36,184 bases of DNA. Origin: Rhodospirillaceae bacterium (GTDB lineage: Bacteria > Pseudomonadota > Alphaproteobacteria > UBA828). The DNA lies in contig JABIXB010000160.1 of the NCBI GenBank assembly GCA_018666805.1, positions 1 to 36,184 of the forward strand, read 5' to 3'. The notes beneath the pieces are model-generated. The model had not been told where the DNA came from. It did no database searches and saw nothing but the letters and a program-made list of their open reading frames with translations. Within the stretch, counting starts at the first letter, position 1, and the number at the start of each line of letters is the position of its first letter. The translations under genes and the position numbers were made by a program. Of this stretch, positions 24,314 through 32,210 are shown piece after piece.

Positions 24314-25770
24314 AGCTTTAATCCGGCGGCATCCTGCCCGGCAATGCGGCCGAACACGGCGCCGCGCATGACCGAGGTCGAGCCGGTATAGGTGCGATAG
24401 TAGAGCCCGGCGGTTTCGCCGACGGCATAAAGGCCGGGAATCGCATCGCCGTCCATATTCACCACCCGCGCGCGATTGTCGATTTTCAGGCCGCCGAAGG
24501 TGAAGCAATTGGCGGCGATCACCGGCCAGGCGCGGAAGGGCGGGCGCACCAAGGGCCGGGCCCAGTTCGATTTGGCCGGGTCGAGAGCGTGCGTCGCCAA
24601 CCCATCGGGCTCGAGCGCCTTGAATTCGCCGTTTGACCGGCAGGCGGCGTTGTAGGCGTGCACGGTGTCGGCCAAGCCATCAAGGCCGAGCGCCGCCGCC
24701 AGACTGTCGAGATCGCCGGCCTCAACCGGCGGCTGGTCGGTGCGCACCGATTTTTGCCAATTGGGCACATCGTCGAGGCCGGCGTCGCAGATGGTGTAGG
24801 CGATACCTTGCGACTGGTTCATGATATCGCGCGTGATCGCCTCGTAGCTCGCATCCACCGTGCTCGGCGCTTCATCGGTGAAGCGCTGGCCCGAATTGTT
24901 GACGAGAATGCCGTAGGGGAAATTCAGTATCACCGGCTCGTGCCGGCCCGAACGCGGATCGACTGGCTGGGCGTGGAAGCTGCCAAAATCGCCGCAAGGT
25001 GCCGCGCCGGCACCCAGTCCCATTTGAATGCCCTCACCGCGATTGTAATAGCCGCCGCGCGCCACCGGGCGGATGAACTGACTGGCCGGCCCAAAATAGC
25101 GGCTCTGCATTTCCGGATTGCCTTCGAAGCCACCCGAGGCGAGAACAACTGCCGGTGCGCTGAATTCCACATGGCGGTTGTCGGCATCGACGGCGCACAA
25201 TCCGGCGACCGCCCCTGCCCCATCCTGGATCAATTCGCGCGCGGTGGTGCGGTAAAAAATCGTAATGTCATCAGGCACGCTCTCGGCATGGGCGACCAAT
25301 GCCTCGACCAGGGCCAGGCCACCGCCCGCCGGCGCGATACGCGTCGTCGATTGGGTGATGAAATAATTCGGCAGGAAATCGAATGTAACGCCGAAGCCGG
25401 CCAGCCAATTGAGGGTCGGGCCGGCATTGTTGGCGAGCGTCGTGATCACTTCCGGATCGGTGAAGCCGAGGCCCTTCAGGAGCGGCGGCCATTGTTCATA
25501 AGGCAGCGCCGCGTCGCGGATGATTTCGGGATCGAGATAGCCGCCGGCATTGGCTGCAAGCTGTTCCTCAAGGTCGTCGGAGACCTCATCATGGCTTTTC
25601 ATGCGCCAGAAAGATTCGGTGTAGCGCGTGTTGCCACCGCGGTCTTCTTTCGGCGCCCGTTCCAGCAGGGCGACACGCGCCCCAGCCTCCTGCGCACTCA
25701 CAGCCGCCGACAGCCCGGCGATACCGCAGCCAACCACGACAATGTCAAACTTATATTCCGTGTCGCTCAT
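24310..25770 (-). CDS. FAD-dependent dehydrogenase/reductase, TcuA/fumarate-reductase-like
   Basis: A 486-residue flavoprotein when started at the ATG at 25770 (MSDTEYKFD), preceded by GTGAGG; the ATG at 25809 in the track lies inside an inverted repeat and adds 13 unconserved residues. The FAD motif VVVGCGIAGLSAAVSAQEAG is at residue 10, and the C-terminal FAD-binding segment GLYAVGETAGLYYRTYTGST is near residue 445 with SVMRGAVFGRIAG after it. It belongs to the fumarate-reductase/succinate-dehydrogenase flavoprotein family and most resembles tricarballylate dehydrogenase TcuA; related enzymes include ketosteroid dehydrogenases. It is the first gene of the operon with PrpF, CoxG and the molybdenum hydroxylase. 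Specificity is uncertain. Confidence 0.85.
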   Translation of the reverse strand: MSDTEYKFDIVVVGCGIAGLSAAVSAQEAGARVALLERAPKEDRGGNTRYTESFWRMKSHDEVSDDLEEQLAANAGGYLDPEIIRDAALPYEQWPPLLKGLGFTDPEVITTLANNAGPTLNWLAGFGVTFDFLPNYFITQSTTRIAPAGGGLALVEALVAHAESVPDDITIFYRTTARELIQDGAGAVAGLCAVDADNRHVEFSAPAVVLASGGFEGNPEMQSRYFGPASQFIRPVARGGYYNRGEGIQMGLGAGAAPCGDFGSFHAQPVDPRSGRHEPVILNFPYGILVNNSGQRFTDEAPSTVDASYEAITRDIMNQSQGIAYTICDAGLDDVPNWQKSVRTDQPPVEAGDLDSLAAALGLDGLADTVHAYNAACRSNGEFKALEPDGLATHALDPAKSNWARPLVRPPFRAWPVIAANCFTFGGLKIDNRARVVNMDGDAIPGLYAVGETAGLYYRTYTGSTSVMRGAVFGRIAGQDAAGLKL

Positions 25771-25796
25771 TAATTGCCTCACCGCCTCGCGCCGAT

Positions 25797-25813
25797 TAGG
25801 ATTCACCATCCTA
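25797..25813. promoter_or_regulatory. inverted repeat in the divergent region between the FAD gene and the lone Mo subunit
   Basis: TAGGAT and ATCCTA form a perfect 6-bp inverted repeat around TCACC in the 85-bp gap between the divergent genes starting at 25770 and 25856. The position suits an operator controlling both directions. No convincing -35/-10 pair is visible. Confidence 0.38.
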
Positions 25814-25855
25814 TCCTAGCGGCCCCCGGAGCTTAGGTAAAAGAGATGGCGCAAA

Positions 25856-28186
25856 TTGTCTGAAAACACCGCCGGCGCGGCGACCTTGCGCCTTGAGGAC
25901 GAACGCCTGCTGCGCGGGCGCGGCAAATATGTCGACGACATGGCATTGGCCCGCCAGGCGCATGGCGTGGTGCTGCGCAGCCCGCATGCGCACGCCCGTA
26001 TTCTGGCGATCGATACATCCGCCGCCGCGGCCCTCTCCGGCGTGCTCGCTATCCTCACGGCAGACGAATTACGCGCCGACGATATCGGCGACATTCCCTG
26101 CGGCATCAATATTCCCAACCATGACGGCACGCCGAGTATGACGCCGGGACGCCCGACGCTGGTGTCCGGCCAGGTGCGTTTCGTTGGCGATCCGGTGGCG
26201 TTCATCGTCGCCGAGACTGCGACTGCGGCTGAGGATGCCGCCGAAGCGGTGATGGTGCGCTATGAGGAATTGCCGGCGGTGGTCGATCCGGCCGCGGCGC
26301 TGGAGAGCGCGGCGCCGCAATTGCACGATGCCGCGCCTGGAAACCTCTGCATGGATTGGCAAGGCGGCGACAGGGAGGCAGTCGACCGACTGTTCGCTAG
26401 CGCTGCCAAGACCGTCGCGCTCGAAGCGCGCAACAACCGCATCTCGCCATCGGCCATCGAGCCGCGCGTCGCGATCGGCGATTATGATGCGGGGAACGGC
26501 CAATATACGCTGCACATCCCCTCGCAGGGTGTGCACCGTATCCGTGGCCTGCTCGCCGGTAATGTGCTCAAGGTGCCGGAGAGCCGGTTAAGGGTGATGA
26601 CTCCCGATGTCGGCGGCGGCTTCGGCGTAAAACTCTGGCTCTATCCCGAACATGTGCTGGTGCTGTGGGCGGCGCAGCGCCTGGGGCGGCCGGTCAAATG
26701 GCTCGGCAGCCGAGCTGAGAGTTTCCTCACCGACCGGCATGGCCGCGACGTGCTGACCAAGGGTGAAATGGCGCTCAATCAGGAGGGCCGCATCCTCGCT
26801 CTCAGGATCGACAATATCGCCAATCTCGGCGCCTATACCTCCTATTTCGCGCCCTATATCCCGACCGCCGGCGGCACCCGAGTGCTGCCGGGTGGCTACC
26901 AGGTCGAGGCCATTCATATGCGCGTGCGCGGCGCCTTTACCAACAGCGCACCGGTCGATGCCTATCGCGGCGCCGGGCGGCCGGAGAATCTCTTTCTCGT
27001 GCAGCGCATGATGGATATGGCGGCGCGCGAAATGGGCATCGATGCGGCCGAAATGCAGCGCCGCAATCTGGTGATGGCGGACGCCATGCCGTACACGAAT
27101 GTGCTCGGGCAGACATATGATTCAGGCGATTTTCACGCCAATCTGGAGGCGGCGCTCAAAGCAGCCGACTGGGCGGGCTGTGCTGCGCGGAAGGACCGCG
27201 CGCGGAAAAAAAACCGCCGCCGTGGCATCGGCCTTGCCTGCTATGTCGATCCGTGCGGCGGCAATCGCGATCAATATGCGGCGCTGCGGTTTTCCGCCGA
27301 TGGCGGGGTGCAACTGGCGATCGGCGCGCAATCGAGCGGCCAGGGCCATGAGACAGTCTTTGCCCAGATAGTCGCTGGGCGCCTCGGTTTGGATGTTGCG
27401 GATGTGCGTGTCCTGCAGGGCGACAGCGACATCGTTCCGAGCGGCCAGGGCTCGAGCGGCTCACGCTCGATCCCGATCGGCGGCAATGCGGCGGCACTGG
27501 CGACAGCGCGCAGCATCGGGCGCGGTCGCGCCATCGCGGCGGGCATACTGGAGGCGGACACCGCCGATATCACATTCACCGATGGCGCCTACGAAATTTC
27601 TGGGACCGACCGACGTATCGCATTTGCCGAAGTGTTGAAGGCCTCGTTCGACCCGGCGCGCGTGCCGGTGGGCCACGACCTCGGCCTCGATTCGCGTGCC
27701 CAGCCGATGTTGCGCGACGTGACCTTTCCCAATGGCTGCCATACCGCCGAAGTGGAGGTCGATGTTGATACGGGCCAGGTGCGTCTCATGGCTTACACGG
27801 CGGTCGATGATTTCGGCCGCGTAATCAACCCAATGCTGGTCGCCGGCCAGGTGCACGGCGCCACCACGCAAGGCATCGGCCAGGCCTTGCTCGAGAACAG
27901 CTTGTTCGACGAAGCGAGCGGCCAGCTCCTCAGCGGCAGCTTTATGGATTACGCCCTGCCGCGCGCCGACGACCTCCCCGCCTTCACCTTAGAGCGCCAT
28001 GAGGTACCGTGCCGCAGCAACGAACTTGGCGTGAAAGGCTGCGGCGAATCCGGCACCACCGTCTCGCCGGCCGCCATCATCAATGCGGTGGTCGACGCGC
28101 TCAGCGAATATGGCGTCCACCATCTCGACATGCCGGCCACGCCGGAAAAGGTGTGGCAGCTTATTCGTGCTGGCAAAGAAGCGTAA
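25856..28186 (+). CDS. stand-alone molybdopterin-binding subunit, aldehyde oxidase/CoxL family
   Basis: A 776-residue large subunit. The conserved opening LRLEDERLLRGRGKYVDD begins nine residues after a TTG at 25856. An in-frame TAA lies 18 bp before that TTG with no ATG between, so the TTG start is forced. Cofactor motifs are VGGGFGVK near residue 255, DAYRGAGRPENL near residue 365 and GQGHETVFAQI near residue 495; the catalytic glutamate is in VKGCGESGTT near residue 725. It has AYRGAGR rather than the AYRCSFR of CO dehydrogenase. No [2Fe-2S] or FAD subunit gene accompanies it, so it may share those of the 21-22 kb enzyme or use partners elsewhere. It diverges from the TcuA-like gene. Confidence 0.92.
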   Translation: MSENTAGAATLRLEDERLLRGRGKYVDDMALARQAHGVVLRSPHAHARILAIDTSAAAALSGVLAILTADELRADDIGDIPCGINIPNHDGTPSMTPGRPTLVSGQVRFVGDPVAFIVAETATAAEDAAEAVMVRYEELPAVVDPAAALESAAPQLHDAAPGNLCMDWQGGDREAVDRLFASAAKTVALEARNNRISPSAIEPRVAIGDYDAGNGQYTLHIPSQGVHRIRGLLAGNVLKVPESRLRVMTPDVGGGFGVKLWLYPEHVLVLWAAQRLGRPVKWLGSRAESFLTDRHGRDVLTKGEMALNQEGRILALRIDNIANLGAYTSYFAPYIPTAGGTRVLPGGYQVEAIHMRVRGAFTNSAPVDAYRGAGRPENLFLVQRMMDMAAREMGIDAAEMQRRNLVMADAMPYTNVLGQTYDSGDFHANLEAALKAADWAGCAARKDRARKKNRRRGIGLACYVDPCGGNRDQYAALRFSADGGVQLAIGAQSSGQGHETVFAQIVAGRLGLDVADVRVLQGDSDIVPSGQGSSGSRSIPIGGNAAALATARSIGRGRAIAAGILEADTADITFTDGAYEISGTDRRIAFAEVLKASFDPARVPVGHDLGLDSRAQPMLRDVTFPNGCHTAEVEVDVDTGQVRLMAYTAVDDFGRVINPMLVAGQVHGATTQGIGQALLENSLFDEASGQLLSGSFMDYALPRADDLPAFTLERHEVPCRSNELGVKGCGESGTTVSPAAIINAVVDALSEYGVHHLDMPATPEKVWQLIRAGKEA

Positions 28187-28207
28187 ATTGGCTATTTTTC
28201 CCGCATC

Positions 28208-28882
28208 ATGAAACATCCGACCATTCGCCCGCGCGACGCCGCCACACTCGCCCTTATACGCCGCGACGGCCGGCACCCCTCCGTGCTGATGGGCCAGCGC
28301 GGCAAGAGCCAGGCTTTCATGCCGGAGCGCTATGTCTTTCCCGGCGGCGGGGTCGAGCTTGGCGATCGCTATGTGCGGCCGTCCGGCGAGTTGGCGGAGA
28401 ATGTTGCGGCGCGCCTCGCGCGCTCGTGCACGCCGGCGCGCGCCCGTTCGCTCGCCGCCGCAGCGGTGCGCGAAACATTCGAGGAAACCGGCCTGATGTT
28501 GGCCGCCCCGAGCGCCCCCCCCAAGGGTAAAGTGCGCCCGGAATGGAACGGCTTCCACGCGCGCGGCCTCGCCCCGGCGCTCGACCGGCTCGACTATATT
28601 TACCGCGCCGTTACGCCGCCCGGACAGGTGCGCCGCTTCAACGCCCGCTTCTTCATGGCTTTCGCCGACGATCTGCACGGCGAAATCGCCGGTAATGGCG
28701 AACTGCACGACATCGGTTGGGTGTCCATTTCGGAAGCGCTGAAAATGCCGATCCCGCATATCACCGGCGTCGTCCTCGGCCAGATCAGCCGCCTGCTGGA
28801 CGACCCGGGGCCGCGCGAGCACGTCAAAACCACGCCCTTCCTACGCCACATCGGCGATAAATATCTCGTCGAGATGGAGTAG
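28208..28882 (+). CDS. Nudix hydrolase with a split Nudix box
   Basis: A 224-residue Nudix protein. The two halves of the catalytic box are present but separated: FPGGGVELGD near residue 45 and AAVRETFEETGLM near residue 85, with roughly 35 extra residues between them. The metal-binding REtfEETG half is intact. An insertion inside the Nudix box is known in NUDT19-type coenzyme A diphosphatases, which would fit a region rich in CoA-thioester enzymes, but many alphaproteobacterial Nudix proteins of this length are uncharacterised. It follows the lone molybdopterin subunit by 21 bp and converges on the LLM gene 5 bp away. Confidence 0.85.
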   Translation: MKHPTIRPRDAATLALIRRDGRHPSVLMGQRGKSQAFMPERYVFPGGGVELGDRYVRPSGELAENVAARLARSCTPARARSLAAAAVRETFEETGLMLAAPSAPPKGKVRPEWNGFHARGLAPALDRLDYIYRAVTPPGQVRRFNARFFMAFADDLHGEIAGNGELHDIGWVSISEALKMPIPHITGVVLGQISRLLDDPGPREHVKTTPFLRHIGDKYLVEME

Positions 28883-28887
28883 TTTTT

Positions 28888-29985
28888 CTAAGCGGCCTTC
28901 CGCCGCTCAGCGATGCCGGCCTCGACGAGCGGCAACACCTCTTTGATAAACAGTTCCTGGGTCTGCATCGCCTTGTGCGCCGGGATGCCGCCATAATGAG
29001 CGACCAGGATGAACTCCTCGAACGGCACCTTGTCGTAAAGCGTGAGCAGTTGGTTGGCGACCTTCTCCGGCGTGCCGATATAGATAATGCCGAGATCGAC
29101 GATGTCCTGATACGAAACATCACCAAGGCGGAGAAAATCATCGCCGGCGTAAAAGTCGAAACCACCGGCCCGCATGCGCTCCTTGACCGCTTCGGTGCGG
29201 TTCATCTCCTTCAGCGGTGAGACGTTATATTCGATGAACTTCATCGCATATTCCTCGGCGTCGCGTTCCGCCCGCGCCTGGTCTTCGTCGAGATAGAGCG
29301 CTTTCAGGAATGAGACATGCGGCGTATTGCCGGCCTTGGCGCTGGCCTCAAGGTAGATCCGGTGCGGCTCGATAAAGATATCATCCGGTGTCGGCGCGCC
29401 CAAAACCACGTTCCAGCCACGCTCGCCGGCCTGGGTGAAAGTCTTGGCGCTGGTGCCGACCTGATAGATTGGCGGATGCGGTTTTTGAATTGCCCTTGGT
29501 ACAATCGAAAGATTGTCGCATTGGTAATATTTACCGTCGAAGGAGAAGCGCTCCTCGGACCAACCCTTGATCATAATGTCGATACATTCGTGAAAGCGTC
29601 CGAGGCTTTCTTCATAGGGCACATTGGCGGGCTCTTGCAGCCAGCCATGGCCGCGCCCGATGCCAACCTCGATGCGCCCGCCGGTGAGAATATCGGCCTG
29701 GGCGATCTGGCCGGCCAGCACCATCGGATTGTGCAGCGGCAGGGTGTGGCAAAGCGTGCGGAAGCGTAAATTGCGCGTGCGCTCAGCCAATTTCGTATAG
29801 AGCGGCAGCGGCGCGCAATTGATCGCGAATTTCTCGAAAAATGGATGTTCCAATGTGGTGAACACATTGAAGCCGCGCTGATCAGAATGTTCGGCGCAGC
29901 GGATCACATCATTAAACAGCTCGGTATGATCCACCCCCGGCGGGCACTGAAATTCAGTGTAGGTTCCCAGGCGTAATTTTGTCAT
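28888..29985 (-). CDS. LLM-class (luciferase-like) flavin-dependent oxidoreductase
   Basis: A 365-residue luciferase-like TIM-barrel protein. Typical segments are HPFFEKFAINCAPLPLYTKL near residue 47, LTGGRIEVGIGRGHGW near residue 100 (the conserved flavin/phosphate region) and KPHPPIYQVGTSAKT near residue 168. Members are FMN- or F420-dependent monooxygenases or dehydrogenases acting on diverse organic substrates. A GGGGGAGAA leader precedes the ATG at 29985. It lies 92 bp after the LDH2-family gene on the same strand and may be the last gene of that run. It needs a flavin reductase if it is an FMN monooxygenase; none is obvious except possibly the truncated gene at the left edge. Confidence 0.88.
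   Translation of the reverse strand: MTKLRLGTYTEFQCPPGVDHTELFNDVIRCAEHSDQRGFNVFTTLEHPFFEKFAINCAPLPLYTKLAERTRNLRFRTLCHTLPLHNPMVLAGQIAQADILTGGRIEVGIGRGHGWLQEPANVPYEESLGRFHECIDIMIKGWSEERFSFDGKYYQCDNLSIVPRAIQKPHPPIYQVGTSAKTFTQAGERGWNVVLGAPTPDDIFIEPHRIYLEASAKAGNTPHVSFLKALYLDEDQARAERDAEEYAMKFIEYNVSPLKEMNRTEAVKERMRAGGFDFYAGDDFLRLGDVSYQDIVDLGIIYIGTPEKVANQLLTLYDKVPFEEFILVAHYGGIPAHKAMQTQELFIKEVLPLVEAGIAERRKAA
28891..28907. terminator. GC-rich hairpin at convergent gene ends
   Basis: AGCGGC-CTTCC-GCCGCT forms a 6-bp GC stem spanning the last codons of the LLM gene and lying 8 bp past the Nudix stop. It could stop or pause transcription from either side, but no T-run follows the stem in either direction, so the call is weak. 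Confidence 0.28.
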
Positions 29986-30031
29986 GACTTCTCCCCCGCA
30001 TGCTTATTGGCGCGCAGTCTAACGGCATCAT

Positions 30032-30051
30032 CACCCCGGTTTCCACCCCGG
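30032..30051. repeat. CACCCCGG direct repeat upstream of the LLM gene
   Basis: CACCCCGG occurs twice with a 12-bp period (30032-30039 and 30044-30051) in the 92-bp gap between the LDH2-family stop and the LLM start. It may be a binding site or chance; nothing else stands out in this gap. Confidence 0.25.
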
Positions 30052-30077
30052 ATTACTTGGCCTTGGTCACGCTTTCG

Positions 30078-31217
30078 TCAGCAATCGACAGCGGCGTCAC
30101 GCGCCGTCTCTATGACGGCGGACGGCATCCCCACATCCGCTGCCGCACTCAGCAGGCTTTGCCAGGTGGAGCTCGGCAGCGGCACCCCCTCAGCCAGACG
30201 TTCGACCCGGTTGCGCTTTTCCGCATCGCCCGGACACAGCACCTCACCCCCCACTTCCGCCGGATTTGCCGAGCGGAAGAAGGCCACATAGTCGCGCAAC
30301 TCGGCGGCGAAACCGGCCTCGCTGTTGAGAAACTCCGGCGCCACGTAAATCGACAGCATGCCGTTGGCCAACTGCTTGACGCCCGGCCTGGAGCAGCCCG
30401 AGCCGGTCAAGGCGCCGGCCAAAATCTCGCACATGAAGGAAAGGCCCGAGCCCTTATGCTCGCCCATGGCGCGGATCGCGCCGGTGCCGGTACGCACATC
30501 CAAGGGCTGGCTGCTGTCACTGGCGCCATAGATCAGCACCGGGTCGGTGGAAAGCGTACCGTCGCCATCGATCAGCGCACCTTCCGGCAGGGGCTTGCCG
30601 CCGCCATGCGCGTTCAACACTTTGCCCTCGGCCACAATGGAGGTGGCAAAATCGAGTATCAGAGAATCCCCCTCCGCGTTTGGAATGCCGATGCAAACCG
30701 GATTGGTTGACATGCGCCGCTCGGCCCCACCGAAAGGCGCGACCAACAGGCCGAGCCCGGAGGTGTTGACGAAATGAATCGAGATCAGGCCATCCGCCGC
30801 CGCCATCTCGGCCCAATCGCCAATGCGCCCGAGATGGCCGGAATTGCGCAAACCAATTAATGCGACGCCATTCTTACGCGCCTTTTCCATGCCGAGGCGC
30901 ACAGCCTGCGGACCAATTGTCTGACCGAAACCGAAATTGCCGTCGACCACAGCCAAGACGTCATTGTCATTGTCGATGGTGATCGTCTGGTCGCGCGTGA
31001 TATTGCCTTCGTTCAGCCAATGGAGATAGCGCGGCACACGAAGAACGCCATGGCTCTCATGGCCGGAAAGATTTGACGCCGTTAGATAGCTGCCGATGCG
31101 CCCGGCCTCATCGGCCGAGCAGCCGGCGGCAACGAATGTATTGCTGACCAGTTGCCGTAAAACATCCGCCGGAACGCGGATGCCACCGTCTTGAGCAATG
31201 TCTTGGGAATTCGCCAT
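30078..31217 (-). CDS. LDH2/malate-lactate-type NAD(P)-dependent dehydrogenase
   Basis: A 379-residue member of the malate/L-lactate dehydrogenase 2 family (also ureidoglycolate, sulfolactate and piperideine-2-carboxylate dehydrogenases). The catalytic-histidine motif SGHESHGVLRVPRYL is near residue 51 and NSGHLGRIGDWAEMAA near residue 125. The nucleotide-site segment LDFATSIVAEGKV near residue 195 and GEHKGSGLSFMCEIL near residue 255 are typical. These enzymes interconvert 2-hydroxy and 2-oxo acids. It starts 6 bp after the hydroxyacyl-CoA-type dehydrogenase and is co-directional with it, so the two probably act in one pathway. Confidence 0.9.
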   Translation of the reverse strand: MANSQDIAQDGGIRVPADVLRQLVSNTFVAAGCSADEAGRIGSYLTASNLSGHESHGVLRVPRYLHWLNEGNITRDQTITIDNDNDVLAVVDGNFGFGQTIGPQAVRLGMEKARKNGVALIGLRNSGHLGRIGDWAEMAAADGLISIHFVNTSGLGLLVAPFGGAERRMSTNPVCIGIPNAEGDSLILDFATSIVAEGKVLNAHGGGKPLPEGALIDGDGTLSTDPVLIYGASDSSQPLDVRTGTGAIRAMGEHKGSGLSFMCEILAGALTGSGCSRPGVKQLANGMLSIYVAPEFLNSEAGFAAELRDYVAFFRSANPAEVGGEVLCPGDAEKRNRVERLAEGVPLPSSTWQSLLSAAADVGMPSAVIETARDAAVDC

Positions 31218-31223
31218 ATCTGC

Positions 31224-32180
31224 TCAGGCCTTGCCGCGTTCACGTGCCAGCATTTCGAGCAGCGATATCAGCAATTGATCGCGCTCCTGGGTTAAGTCCT
31301 CGAGCGAACGCCCCGCCGCTTCGGCCATAACGCCATCAATAAGTTTCTTCGCCGTTTCCTCGGAAATTTTTGGTTCCTTGCCGAGGTCGGCCCACCAGGA
31401 TTCGAGCGCCGGACCGAAATGCTCGATCGCATGGCGGATGCCACCATCGCCGCCGGCGAGGTGGAGAATGAGGTTCGGCCCCATCAGCGCCCAACGCATG
31501 CCGGGGCCGTAGGATACGGCGATATCGACATCCTCAACACTGGCGACGCCAGTATCGACGAGATGCACCGCCTCGCGCCACATCGCCGCCTGCAGGCGGT
31601 TGGCAAGATGACCGGGCACCTCGCGGTTGATGCGGATCGCCTTCTTGCCGCAGCCATTATAAAAACCCAGCGCCCAATCGACGGCGGCATCATCGGTCTC
31701 CCTGCCACCGACCACTTCGACCAGCGGCACAAGATGGGGCGGATTGAAGGGATGGCCAATGACGTAACGCTCCCGGCCTTTGCGCCCGACCTGGAGGTCA
31801 CTGATCATCAGTCCTGACGAGCTCGACGCCATCACCACACCCTCGGGCAAGGCATCGTCGAGGCGACTGTAGAGCTCGATCTTGACCGTGGTATTTTCCG
31901 GCCCGCTTTCCTGTACGAACTGGCTGCCCCGCACCGCCTCCGCCGGATCGTCGAAAAACGCCATGCGGCTTTCGTCCGGCGCATCGGGCGCGCCCAACCG
32001 TTTCAGCGCCGGCCAAGCGGCGGCGATAAAGGCGCGGCTGCGTTGCTCAAAGCCCGGCGCCGGGTCCCAGATGTTAACGGCCATGCCATGCGCCAGAAAC
32101 TGCGCCGCCCAGGACGCACCGATCGTGCCCGCGCCGAGGATGGCGACGCGTTCGACCGCCTCCGGTTTCACCAAATTCAT
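31224..32180 (-). CDS. 3-hydroxyacyl-CoA / L-carnitine dehydrogenase-like protein
   Basis: A 318-residue protein with an N-terminal Rossmann fold (VAILGAGTIGASWAAQFLAH at residue 12) and a C-terminal helical domain. The hydroxyacyl-CoA dehydrogenase residues are recognisable: Ser in MASSSSGLMI, the His-Glu pair in GHPFNPPHLVPLVEVV and Asn in VPGHLANRLQ. The single-domain length and the HPFNPPHL form are usual for L-carnitine 3-dehydrogenase and lambda-crystallin/gulonate dehydrogenase relatives. It would oxidise a 3-hydroxy acid or acyl-CoA with NAD+. GGGAG precedes the ATG at 32180; the next gene starts 6 bp after its stop. Confidence 0.88.
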   Translation of the reverse strand: MNLVKPEAVERVAILGAGTIGASWAAQFLAHGMAVNIWDPAPGFEQRSRAFIAAAWPALKRLGAPDAPDESRMAFFDDPAEAVRGSQFVQESGPENTTVKIELYSRLDDALPEGVVMASSSSGLMISDLQVGRKGRERYVIGHPFNPPHLVPLVEVVGGRETDDAAVDWALGFYNGCGKKAIRINREVPGHLANRLQAAMWREAVHLVDTGVASVEDVDIAVSYGPGMRWALMGPNLILHLAGGDGGIRHAIEHFGPALESWWADLGKEPKISEETAKKLIDGVMAEAAGRSLEDLTQERDQLLISLLEMLARERGKA

Positions 32181-32210
32181 AATCGTCTCCCGCGTAAATA
32201 ATTCAAAAAT

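Noticed and set aside
19031-28186. Aerobic CO dehydrogenase, suggested by CoxD, CoxE and CoxG homologues
   Set aside because: Neither molybdopterin subunit has the AYRCSFR active-site loop; they read AFRGFG and AYRGAGR.
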